Positions 56,123 to 64,000 of a DNA stretch of 64,000 bases are shown in pieces; the first letter of the stretch is position 1; the number at the start of each line of letters is the position of its first letter. This stretch comes from Pseudoduganella ginsengisoli. GTDB lineage: Bacteria; Pseudomonadota; Gammaproteobacteria; Burkholderiales; Burkholderiaceae_D. The notes below the pieces were generated by a model that did no database searches, had not been told where the DNA came from, and saw only the letters and a list, made by a program, of their open reading frames with translations. The translations under genes were made by a program, and so were the position numbers. The stretch lies in NCBI RefSeq assembly GCF_009720865.1, contig NZ_WNLA01000002.1:186001-250000 (forward strand), written 5' to 3'.

Positions 56123-59113
56123 TTACCAGAATTTATAGCTGGCGGACAGGGCGAACTGGCGGCCAAACAGATTCTGGCTGTGGTTGTAGCCTTCCCAGCC
56201 GTTCGGGTCATAGTAAGGGCGCTTGTTGAAGATATTCTTCACGTTCAGGCCCACATCCAGATGCTTGACTGGCTTCCACGTCACGCCCAGGTTGACGGTG
56301 GTGTACGACGGCGCACCATCGCACGATTCTTTCGGCATATCGACACCGGCTGCCATGCAGGTACCCGGCGCATTGTCCGTATCCCATGGGCCATATGCCC
56401 ACTTGGTCGGACCGGAATAGTTGACGAACACGCTGGTGACGAAGTCCTGGTAACTCCAGTCCGCGTTCAGCGTGGCGCGCAGGCGCGGCGAATCATAGTA
56501 GCCCACGTAATTGCCCGAGAAGCCATCGCCATCTTCCCCGTTATACGTTTCGCGCTTGCGGATGGTGGCGGCAATGCCGGTACCGAGCTTGCCCCAGCCG
56601 CCCAGCGAAAAGCGGGTGCGCGCATCGATATCGAAGCCATCGATCAAGGTGCGGCCGCGGTTCGAATAGGAATTGATCAAGCCGCCCAGGTTACCGACCG
56701 AGTATTTCGGCACACCGCCTGCGCACGCCGCGGCATTGGCAGGGTTGGCGCACATGGCGGCAACGGCCGCCATATTTGCGCGGTCCGCATCGGTCAGCGC
56801 GCTGCGCATCGCTTGCGCAGTGCCCGACAGGCCCGGACCATATTTTTCCACCAATTGCGTGAACAGCTGGTTGAAGTCCTGGCGCACGATTTCATTTCGG
56901 CGGTAGACGAACCAGTAGTCCAGCGAAATACTGACGTCGCGGGCCGGCTGCAGCACGATACCGGCCGTGGAAATCTTGGCTTTTTCCGGCTGCAGTTGCG
57001 GGTTCGGCGGCGTCAAGCCACCCACCGTGGTCGAGCAATTGGAATTGAGCAGCGATTTGCCCAGGTCCACGTCCGTCTTCGTGACGGACTTCATCAGCAT
57101 GCGGGCAATCGCATTGGTTTCATCGCAGCGCACCGTATCGCGGATGCCGCCCACTTGCGCAAACACGCCGCCGCTGCCCGATTCCGCCAGGTTCGGCGCA
57201 CGGAAGCCTTCCGAATACGTACCGCGCACCATCAATTCAGGATGGGCGCGCCATTGCACGCCGATTTTCGGCGCCAGGTTGGCGGAGAAATGTGGATACT
57301 TGTCGAGACGCGCTGCCGCGTTGACTTCCAGCTTGTCCGTGACCGGCACCACGACTTCACCAAACACCGATGCGATCGTCCGCTTGCCATCGAACCACGA
57401 ACCGCCCTGCTGCGTAATCAAGCCATTGGCCGCATCGGCATTGCCCGGCGTTTCAAAGCTTTCACGCATCAGGTTCGCGCCAAATGCCGCGCGCACTTCA
57501 CGGTCGCCCAGATTGAACAGCGTGCCTTCGACCTTGCCGTCCCACGTCATCAGCTTGGTCCACGACTGGATGTCAAACGTCGGATACGCTTCGCGCAGCA
57601 GCGCCGCATTGGCATCGCTGATCACGCCGAATTTATAGGCCGGATTGTCTGAAATGTAGGTGCGGCCCGTGACGGGATCCTTGGTGAATGGACCAAACGC
57701 TTTTTCAAAGCCCTTCGTGTTGACGTTAATGGTCTGGTACAGCACCGAGTGGCTGCCCGCCACGGTGAACGCCGTTTCAAAGTCCCAGCCGCTGAACATG
57801 CCGCCCAGGCTGCCGCGCGCACCAGCCATTACACGGTAGTTATCGTCCGTGTTTTTCTGGCCGAAGTGGCCCACCGCATCCTGCAGCAGGTAATTCAAGC
57901 CTGCCGCGCCACCCATGATGCCGGCCATGTCGGCATCGAGCTTGCCCTTCAGGTACACGTTGTTCGGACCCAGGTATGGGTAGCTGAACGTATTGAGTTT
58001 GGTACCCGTATTGCGCGAGAACCAGTTGTTCGTCGTGCCGCTGTTGAAACTGCGCGGGCCGTTTTCGCCGCGCAGCTTGATGTGTGTCAGCGCCGCTTCC
58101 GCAAAGCCTTCCACGTCGGCGCCCAGCTTGACCCTGCCACTGAGGAATGCCGTGGCACGGTCGGACGTCGGGCCCGTATCGAGCGCATATGGCAGGTTAT
58201 TCCAGACGCAGCGCGTGCCGGAATCTTCCGTCACCTTGTTCTGGCAGCCTGCCACGGCGCGCTGCGTGCGGGCATTGTTCTTCAGTGGGTCAAATACAAA
58301 GAAGGTGCCTGGATTGAGCACACCCGGTTCGCTGCCGGTGCCGATGCGGAGGTTGGAGATGAAGTTCGGGTTGTTGACATAAAAATAGTCGGGGCGTTTC
58401 AGGTACGTGTCCTCCAGCGCAATGCGGTCGCGCTGGTACACGTTCAGCGACGCATACACGTTATAGCCATCGGCATTCAAGTCGCCCATGCCATAAATCA
58501 CGCTGGCCTGGCGCTCGCCATACGATTTCACGCTGGACGACGAATCATTCGATGCGCGCGCCTCCAGGCCCTGGTAGCTTTTCTTGGTAATCACGTTGAT
58601 GACGCCGGCCACCGCATCGGAGCCATACACGGCGGATGCGCCGTCCGTCAGCACTTCCATGCGTTCGATGGCGGCAGCGGGAATCGCGTCAATGTTGACG
58701 AACATGGTCTGGAAGCCGGACGGCGCGCCGTAAAACGACAGGCGGCGGCCATTGAGCAACACCAGCGTCGCTTGCGCGCCCAGGCCGCGCAAGTTCGCTT
58801 GCGAACCGCCGTCGGAACCCGTGAACATCGAGCGGAAGTCTTGCTGCGCCGGACGGGCTGCAGGCAGGTTGTCCAGTACCTGCAGCAAGGTGCGGGCGCC
58901 CATGTTTTCAATTTGCTTGGCGTCGATCACTTGCACAGGCGACGCGGTTTCCGCATTGATGCGCTTCAGGCTGGAACCCGTGATTTCCACCCGTACCAGC
59001 TTGTCGTCTTTAACCGCAGCCTGGTCCGCCCCTTCCGCTGCCCGCGCGCCGGTTGCCAGGCTTGAAGCCAGTCCTGCCGCCGCCAGTGCGGCGATCATTT
59101 TTTTGATTTGCAT
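56123..59113 (-). CDS. TonB-dependent receptor, probable GalNAc-oligosaccharide transporter
   Basis: A 996-residue protein; AAAGGAGACGCAC precedes ATG. A signal peptide (to about ARA, residue 25) is followed by a plug with VRVEITGSSLKRINAETASP, SQANLRGLGAQATLVLLNGRR and MEVLTDGASAVYGSDAVAGVINV. A large 22-strand-type barrel ends FGRQFALSASYKFW. It resembles carbohydrate TonB receptors. The position between GH31 (136 bp) and the GH109-like gene (30 bp) suggests it imports alpha-GalNAc glycans across the outer membrane. Ligand identity is inference. Confidence 0.93.
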   Translation of the reverse strand: MQIKKMIAALAAAGLASSLATGARAAEGADQAAVKDDKLVRVEITGSSLKRINAETASPVQVIDAKQIENMGARTLLQVLDNLPAARPAQQDFRSMFTGSDGGSQANLRGLGAQATLVLLNGRRLSFYGAPSGFQTMFVNIDAIPAAAIERMEVLTDGASAVYGSDAVAGVINVITKKSYQGLEARASNDSSSSVKSYGERQASVIYGMGDLNADGYNVYASLNVYQRDRIALEDTYLKRPDYFYVNNPNFISNLRIGTGSEPGVLNPGTFFVFDPLKNNARTQRAVAGCQNKVTEDSGTRCVWNNLPYALDTGPTSDRATAFLSGRVKLGADVEGFAEAALTHIKLRGENGPRSFNSGTTNNWFSRNTGTKLNTFSYPYLGPNNVYLKGKLDADMAGIMGGAAGLNYLLQDAVGHFGQKNTDDNYRVMAGARGSLGGMFSGWDFETAFTVAGSHSVLYQTINVNTKGFEKAFGPFTKDPVTGRTYISDNPAYKFGVISDANAALLREAYPTFDIQSWTKLMTWDGKVEGTLFNLGDREVRAAFGANLMRESFETPGNADAANGLITQQGGSWFDGKRTIASVFGEVVVPVTDKLEVNAAARLDKYPHFSANLAPKIGVQWRAHPELMVRGTYSEGFRAPNLAESGSGGVFAQVGGIRDTVRCDETNAIARMLMKSVTKTDVDLGKSLLNSNCSTTVGGLTPPNPQLQPEKAKISTAGIVLQPARDVSISLDYWFVYRRNEIVRQDFNQLFTQLVEKYGPGLSGTAQAMRSALTDADRANMAAVAAMCANPANAAACAGGVPKYSVGNLGGLINSYSNRGRTLIDGFDIDARTRFSLGGWGKLGTGIAATIRKRETYNGEDGDGFSGNYVGYYDSPRLRATLNADWSYQDFVTSVFVNYSGPTKWAYGPWDTDNAPGTCMAAGVDMPKESCDGAPSYTTVNLGVTWKPVKHLDVGLNVKNIFNKRPYYDPNGWEGYNHSQNLFGRQFALSASYKFW

Positions 59114-59249
59114 GTGCGTCTCCTTTGTGGTCGTGAGGATGCACGCTCCCCTCCCCCGTCTGGCGAGGGAAGCGGTGCTCGTAATGCGTGGGTTATGTCA
59201 GACAAGGGTGCCGGGCCTTCAGGCCGGGCATCCTCATCTAAGTAAGGTG

Positions 59250-62200
59250 TCAGCGCAGTGTTACCGCGGCGCCTTCTGCGCCGATCAGCATGGCGTTGGC
59301 CCAGTTGCCGCAGACGCTGGCGGGCTGTCTGCCCTGTGCGCCAACGGTACGCAAGCTCAGTTGCGCAAGGCCGCGGATATCGAGTTCCGGCTTGACGACG
59401 GCGGGCGCCGTGACCAGGCCACTGTCGTACAGCAGCCGGTCACCGCTCCACACCTGGAATTGCAGGCCCCCGGCGTCCCGGCAGCTGTCGTCCACGCCGA
59501 GGTCGGCGCGCAGCAAGTTCCAGTTCCCGGCCAGCTGCAGGTCGATGCGGCCCGCCGGTCCCATGCCAAGGCCCTTGTGGAACCTCAGTCCATTCATGCG
59601 CATTTCTGCGCTGTTCTTTGACGCCGGCCTGTCGCGGCCCGGCGCTTTCGCGGGCAGCAGGTCCGACAGGTTGCGCTGCTGTTCTTCGCCTTCCTTGACG
59701 GGATGCTCCAGGATGCGGAATTCCGACAGCGTAATCGGCGGCACGTCTTTGGCCGCGGCGGCATCGAATGCCTTGGCCTTGTTGCCCTGCGCTGCCGTCA
59801 CCATCGGATCGATGGCATCCGCGCCATCGCCATCCGGGTTATGCACGGACAGCACGCGGAAGCGCAGCAGGCGGCCGATAGCCGGCGCGAAGGCGATGGT
59901 TTGTTTGCCCTGCTCCAGCTTCAGGCGCCCCGTGTGCACCGGCTTGCCCCAGTCGCCATTGCTGTCGGCCATATAAATTTCATAGTCGCGCACCTGGCCA
60001 TATTTCCAGTTGGCGTCCGTACGCGGCGCGATTTCAATGCCGTCGATCAGGCGGCGTTCCGTGAAGCCGATCGTCCATTCGTGCGGGCCGCTCTTGATGG
60101 CCTGGCTGCGCACCGTGCGGAACCACGTGCCCGGTTTGCCATCGAAGGCGTTTTCCAGCGGATGGCCGGGTTCTTCAAACGGGCGCGACACGACGACCAT
60201 CGCATCGGCAGGCAGTGCGCGGCCCAGTTCGGGCGCAGCAGGGAATTCGCCGTCGGCGCGCGCCACAGCCACCTGGCCCCGCACGGCAATGCGCAAAGGC
60301 TGGCGGATATCCTGTGCGGCGGTTTTCACCAGCACGGTGCCGCCCCGTTCCTGCGCATCGAAATACCAGCCTTCCGCAGCCGCATCGCAGGCTGCGCGAT
60401 CGGCCAGCGCCGGCAGCACGCGTCCGCCGGCTTCCACCACGGCGGGACGGCTGGCCGCCAGCATGCGCAGCGCATAGCCGCGCCGCGCCAGCTGCCCATC
60501 GTAGCTGCCCGCCACCGGACCGATGTCCACCAGGACCGAACCATTGGACGTGGCCATCGTAAAACGCTGCTGGCTGAACGCACCCTGCTGGTAGCGGCGC
60601 GTATTGCCATCGTCTTCATACATGGTGAACGCTGACGAACCATCGTGCGTTTGCGGATACACGTCCAGCGTCACCACGTCTTTCGGCTTTTCACCGTCAT
60701 ACAGCGCTTCCGGATACATCGGCAAGATGGCGCCGGCGCGCACCAATACCGGCAGCTTGTCCAATGTCACCTGCATGTCGATATCGCGGCCCTGCTGCCC
60801 CGCCGTGACCTGGCGGCCATCCCAGTAGTCAAACCACTGCCCCTGCGGCACGTGGATGCCCTTGCGCCAGCCCTGCGTCACGGCCTGGCTGCGGTAGACG
60901 GGCGCCACCAGCATGTCGCGGCCCAGCAGGTACTGGTATTTATGGGTTTCCAGCAGTGCGGACGGATCGTCCGGATAATCCCACATCAAGCCCCGCACCA
61001 GCGGCGCACCGCTTTGTTCCGCTTCGCGGGCCAGCGTGTACATATATGGCGTCAGGCGCAGCTTGAGTTTCAGGTAGCGGCGGTTGATGGCGCGGTACGG
61101 TTCATCGAACCACCATGGATGCTTGCGTGCCGATTGAGACCAGCCGGACATCCCCATCAGCACCGGCGTAAAACTCTTCCACTGCAAGTCCCGCACATAG
61201 GTTTCCGGGCTGCCGCCAAAGATCGCATCGACGTCGCCGGTCGCATACGCCTGGCCGGACAAGCCGGACCCGATCAAGGTCGGGATATGCCAGCGGATGT
61301 AATCCCAGCTGGCGCTCTGGTCGCCCGTCCATGCCACGGCATAGCGCTGCGTGCCGGCCCAGCCCATTACGGTCCAGATAAACGGGCGGCTGTCCGAGTT
61401 GTTCAAAATGCCGTCGTAGGCGGCCTTGTTCGCATCCAGCGAAAACTGGTAGCCCTTGCCTGTCCATGCCACGTCCAGCTTTTGCACGCGTGTGCCGGCC
61501 TGGCCCACTTCCCACGCAATCTTGTCGACGCCGTTTTCCGTCCACAAGCCGGTGCGGAAACCATAGTTAGCCAAGCCCTTGACGGTTTCCGGCAGCGACG
61601 TGTAGCCGCAGCCATAGCCGTCATTCGGCAAAATCCACCCGCCCGGCATGTCGTGTTCGCGGTACTTGCGGGCCACGGATTCAATCACGTCCGGCGTCTT
61701 GCCGGTCGGGCCATCGCTCCAGCCGGCCGGCACTGTGCCGGGCTTTTTAATATTGTCGCCATCGTTATAGCAATCCGCATCGCCATATTCCAGCGCCCAG
61801 CGCGGCAGCAGTTGCGCGCGGCCGGTCCATTCCGTATAGCGGGCCAGCACGTCGTGGATGTCCTTGCCGACGAAATAGTAGGCGTCAAAACGCTTTTCCG
61901 CGTGCTGCAGCGAACTTTGTTCCTGCTGGCGCAAGTCATAAACGCCATCGGACCACGTATTGCGCAGCATGCCCCACCCTTTGGAACTCATCAGGAATGG
62001 CGCGGGGCTGGGCCGGTCGCCCTCTTCCCAGCCGCCTGAATACGACACGTGCAGCTGGCGGCCCTTGAATTCAAACCGGCCATTTTGCTGGCCGCCGCCA
62101 TAAAAGCGCTCCACGCGGCTGCTGGACAGGGTTTGCACGCTCTGCGCTTCGCCTTTGCCTGACGCCAGTTCCAGCGGCTGCACTTCCCGCCACAATGGCT

Positions 62201-62609
62201 CGCTTTCGCCTGCGCGGTACAGCGTGAACCGCAGCGGCTTGCGCTCGACGCGCAAACGCAGCGCCGTGGTGGTGAATTCCACATGGCTGCTGTCTTCACT
62301 GACGTTGACATCCACTTGCGCATCCGCCTTGCCCACGACGATGGCGGCGGCCTGGTCGCCCGCGCCGGTCAATTGGGCCGGCTTGCCGTCCACCTTAGGC
62401 GCAGCCCAGATGCGCACGATGTCGGCGCGGGGCAATTCAATGCGGACAATGGCGCCGCTGTCGGTGGCGATATCCCACGCGCCGGCTTTCACTGGCTGGA
62501 CACTGCGCAAGTTGCCGACGGGCGCCGCCAGCAGCGGCACAGCGGCAACAGTCAGCAGGGACAACAAGCCGCTGGCAGCGGCGCGGCGATAAGCTTGTTT
62601 GCGTTTCAT
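59250..62609 (-). CDS. GH31 glycosidase (probable alpha-N-acetylgalactosaminidase) with discoidin-like and NPCBM modules
   Basis: A 1119-residue exported protein; signal peptide at residues about 10-30. The GH31 N-terminal beta domain and barrel span to about residue 690. Nucleophile Asp379 is in KLDVAWTGKG and acid/base Asp430 in AWTGDQSASWDYIRWHIP. These, with the LPNDGYGCGY segment, match the GH31 group that includes bacterial alpha-N-acetylgalactosaminidases rather than alpha-glucosidases (recalled, not checked). Residues about 775-935 are an F5/8 type C (discoidin) module, and about 945-1119 an NPCBM module (GLRFHKGLGMGP). It leads the - strand gene set of the locus. Confidence 0.9.
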   Translation of the reverse strand: MKRKQAYRRAAASGLLSLLTVAAVPLLAAPVGNLRSVQPVKAGAWDIATDSGAIVRIELPRADIVRIWAAPKVDGKPAQLTGAGDQAAAIVVGKADAQVDVNVSEDSSHVEFTTTALRLRVERKPLRFTLYRAGESEPLWREVQPLELASGKGEAQSVQTLSSSRVERFYGGGQQNGRFEFKGRQLHVSYSGGWEEGDRPSPAPFLMSSKGWGMLRNTWSDGVYDLRQQEQSSLQHAEKRFDAYYFVGKDIHDVLARYTEWTGRAQLLPRWALEYGDADCYNDGDNIKKPGTVPAGWSDGPTGKTPDVIESVARKYREHDMPGGWILPNDGYGCGYTSLPETVKGLANYGFRTGLWTENGVDKIAWEVGQAGTRVQKLDVAWTGKGYQFSLDANKAAYDGILNNSDSRPFIWTVMGWAGTQRYAVAWTGDQSASWDYIRWHIPTLIGSGLSGQAYATGDVDAIFGGSPETYVRDLQWKSFTPVLMGMSGWSQSARKHPWWFDEPYRAINRRYLKLKLRLTPYMYTLAREAEQSGAPLVRGLMWDYPDDPSALLETHKYQYLLGRDMLVAPVYRSQAVTQGWRKGIHVPQGQWFDYWDGRQVTAGQQGRDIDMQVTLDKLPVLVRAGAILPMYPEALYDGEKPKDVVTLDVYPQTHDGSSAFTMYEDDGNTRRYQQGAFSQQRFTMATSNGSVLVDIGPVAGSYDGQLARRGYALRMLAASRPAVVEAGGRVLPALADRAACDAAAEGWYFDAQERGGTVLVKTAAQDIRQPLRIAVRGQVAVARADGEFPAAPELGRALPADAMVVVSRPFEEPGHPLENAFDGKPGTWFRTVRSQAIKSGPHEWTIGFTERRLIDGIEIAPRTDANWKYGQVRDYEIYMADSNGDWGKPVHTGRLKLEQGKQTIAFAPAIGRLLRFRVLSVHNPDGDGADAIDPMVTAAQGNKAKAFDAAAAKDVPPITLSEFRILEHPVKEGEEQQRNLSDLLPAKAPGRDRPASKNSAEMRMNGLRFHKGLGMGPAGRIDLQLAGNWNLLRADLGVDDSCRDAGGLQFQVWSGDRLLYDSGLVTAPAVVKPELDIRGLAQLSLRTVGAQGRQPASVCGNWANAMLIGAEGAAVTLR

Positions 62610-62924
62610 GGCATGCTGGCAATGTGAATCGATGCACGCACTTTAGAAAGAAAAGCAAGCATCGTCAACAAAAAGAAAGGAAAACTGAGAATTTATGCGT
62701 TGAAAATGCTTTTTCACCGCATTTTTCTTTCGATTTCGGAGTTTTATACATGTTTTACTTTCGATTTCGTGGTTAAACTCCGACATCAACGGGGTGAAAC
62801 CCAGGCATCCCGGCGGTAGAAAGTAAAAGGAAATCACGCAATATCTTTCGATTTACTTTCGTTATTGACTTTTGAAAAGCAGAACCTTATGCTTTAACGC
62901 AATCGCCACTTTTATTTTCTTTCG
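62610..62924. promoter_or_regulatory. Divergent GH31/agaS control region with repeated CTTTC(GAT) motifs
   Basis: 315 bp, strongly AT-rich compared with its surroundings and without a gene. CTTTC occurs on the + strand at 62727, 62758, 62845, 62856 and 62919, four of them as CTTTCGAT. GAAAG (the same motif inverted) occurs at 62646, 62675 and 62819. The last + copy directly abuts the agaS ATG at 62925. The pattern resembles the pyrimidine-rich TTTCRTTT-type operators of the DeoR-family GalNAc repressor AgaR in enterobacteria (recalled). It probably controls both transcripts. Confidence 0.7.
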
Positions 62925-64000
62925 ATGACTTTACTTCTGCAACGCGGCCGGCAAAGCTGGTCCGATATTGGCGGCCTTGCCACCGCTGAGGAAATCGCAC
63001 AGCAGCCCGCCGTCTGGCGCGCGCTGGCCACCAGCCTGCAGGCGGAATTGCCCCGCGTCGCAGCCTTCCTTGGCGACAGCCTGCGCAATCCCGCCCAGCG
63101 CGTGATCCTCACGGGCGCGGGCAGTTCCGCCTATGCGGGTGAAATCATTGCCGATACGCTCGATGCCGCATGGCCTGCCCGTGTGCGCGCCGTACCGACC
63201 ACCAGCCTGCTGACACATGCGGAACTCTATCTGGATCCCGCCGCGCCGACCCTGCTGGTATCGTTTGCCCGCAGCGGCGACAGCCCGGAAAGCGTGGCTG
63301 CCGTCGAACTGCTGCGCGCCACCGTGCCTGGCGCCCGGTTCCTGCACGTGACGTGCAATGCCGATGGCGCGCTGGCGAAGCAGGCGGACGGCGATGCCAA
63401 TGTCTGCACCCTGCTGATGCCGCCAGCCAGCTGCGACCGGGGCTTTGCCATGACCAGCAGTTTTACATCGATGGTGCTGGCGGCGCTGTGCGCGCTGTCG
63501 CCGCAGCCCGCCGCGCAGAAGGTACGTGCGCTGGCCTCGATGGCGGAACAGGGGCTGGCCGCATGGGCGGCGCCGGTGGCAGAACTGGCCGCCCGGCGCG
63601 TCGACCGCGTTGTCTACCTGGGCGCGGGTCCGCTGGAAGCGCTGGCCAGGGAAGCCGCGCTGAAAATCCTCGAACTGACGGCCGGCCAGGTGCAGGCCAT
63701 GGCCAATACCCCGCTGGGCTTCCGCCATGGCCCGAAGGCCGCCGTCAACGGCAACACGCTGGTGGTGCTATTCCATAGCGCGAACGCGCTGGCACGCCGC
63801 TATGACGCGGACTTGCTGGCGGAATTGCGCCGCGACGGCATTGCCGCCCGCTGCCTGACTGTCGGCTTTGACGCCGATATCGGCCTGCCACTTGCTGAAG
63901 GCTTGACCGATGCGTGGCTGGCGCCCCTGTGGCTGCTGATGGCTCAGCAATATGCGCTGCACCAGTCCGCGCTGCTGGGACTGCGGCCCGACAACCCCTT
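62925..64000 (+). CDS. agaS: AgaS, galactosamine-6-phosphate deaminase/isomerase (SIS domain), 3' end beyond window
   Basis: The frame is open from ATG at 62925 to the end of the window (358 codons) and begins MTLLLQRGRQSWSDIGGLAT. It has two SIS domains: ILTGAGSSAYAGEIIADTL and LLVSFARSGDSPESVAAVELL in the first, and VVYLGAGPLEALAREAALKI followed by NTPLGFRHGPKA in the second. This is the pattern of AgaS, which converts galactosamine 6-phosphate to tagatose 6-phosphate plus ammonia in the cytoplasm. No ribosome site is visible. The start lies directly after a CTTTCG repeat, so repressor binding would cover it. Kinase, deacetylase and regulator genes are expected further right. Confidence 0.88.
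   Translation, partial: MTLLLQRGRQSWSDIGGLATAEEIAQQPAVWRALATSLQAELPRVAAFLGDSLRNPAQRVILTGAGSSAYAGEIIADTLDAAWPARVRAVPTTSLLTHAELYLDPAAPTLLVSFARSGDSPESVAAVELLRATVPGARFLHVTCNADGALAKQADGDANVCTLLMPPASCDRGFAMTSSFTSMVLAALCALSPQPAAQKVRALASMAEQGLAAWAAPVAELAARRVDRVVYLGAGPLEALAREAALKILELTAGQVQAMANTPLGFRHGPKAAVNGNTLVVLFHSANALARRYDADLLAELRRDGIAARCLTVGFDADIGLPLAEGLTDAWLAPLWLLMAQQYALHQSALLGLRPDNP

Noticed and set aside
59150-59225. GGGTGCCGGGCCTTCAGGCCGGGCATCC as an intrinsic terminator after GH31
   Set aside because: Only the inner four base pairs match properly and no U-tract follows on the - strand; it may be a weak hairpin at most.

Overview
The window looks like a chromosomal segment of a betaproteobacterium of the family Oxalobacteraceae (Massilia / Duganella / Janthinobacterium type). 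This is inferred from the high G+C content, the protein styles (short ATGA-coupled operons, many TonB receptors, large hybrid kinases) and the gene set; no 16S or other marker is present. No tRNA, rRNA, CRISPR array, prophage or intact insertion sequence was seen.

Layout. 1-2.4 kb: tail of a peroxiredoxin-like gene, then three exported proteins on the + strand (SMP-30/gluconolactonase-like, a class II cytochrome c, a lectin-like protein). 2.4-2.8 kb: an island of four REP-like repeats, the last of which encodes the C-terminus of the next gene. 2.75-10.5 kb (- strand): a complete cytochrome c maturation operon ccmABCDEFGHI, headed by a translationally coupled sigma-54 activator; almost every junction is an ATGA overlap. 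10.7-18.2 kb: an orphan histidine kinase, then eno, pyk and ppc on the - strand. 18.5-23.6 kb: a coupled trio (Zn-phospholipase C/P1-nuclease-like protein, parvulin-type isomerase, small anchored protein), an MscS channel and a disordered small protein.

23.6-32.3 kb (- strand) is one tight operon: a GH2 glycosidase, a 1313-residue fusion (clan-A glycosidase + glycosyltransferase + UDP-galactopyranose-mutase-like flavoprotein) and the D-galactonate pathway dgoD-dgoK-dgoA. The fusion is one of the two most unusual features here. 32.4-34.1 kb holds an epimerase/DoxX-like gene broken by one missing base, and its DUF2269 partner. 34.2-45.2 kb holds regulators and signalling proteins: an Lrp/AsnC regulator with nested inverted repeats over its leader, a chemoreceptor, a fosmidomycin-resistance-type exporter with a divergent AraC regulator, a 1324-residue hybrid kinase, a degenerate HAD protein and a TauE/SafE transporter. 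45.2-51.6 kb: a GGDEF-EAL protein, a TonB-dependent receptor, a pyridoxamine-oxidase-like protein and a DUF2867 protein.

51.7-64 kb appears to be a locus for utilisation of alpha-linked N-acetylgalactosamine. It contains two DUF3472 paralogues, a GH109-type protein, a TonB-dependent receptor and a GH31 enzyme with carbohydrate-binding modules, all on the - strand. A divergent agaS (galactosamine-6-phosphate deaminase/isomerase) runs off the right edge. The promoter region between GH31 and agaS carries five CTTTC motifs on the + strand, four of them as CTTTCGAT, and three more on the - strand. One abuts the agaS start codon, and the set resembles an AgaR-type operator. The model is outer-membrane import of GalNAc glycans, release of GalNAc by two unrelated glycosidase families, and cytoplasmic conversion by AgaS, with further genes expected beyond base 64000.
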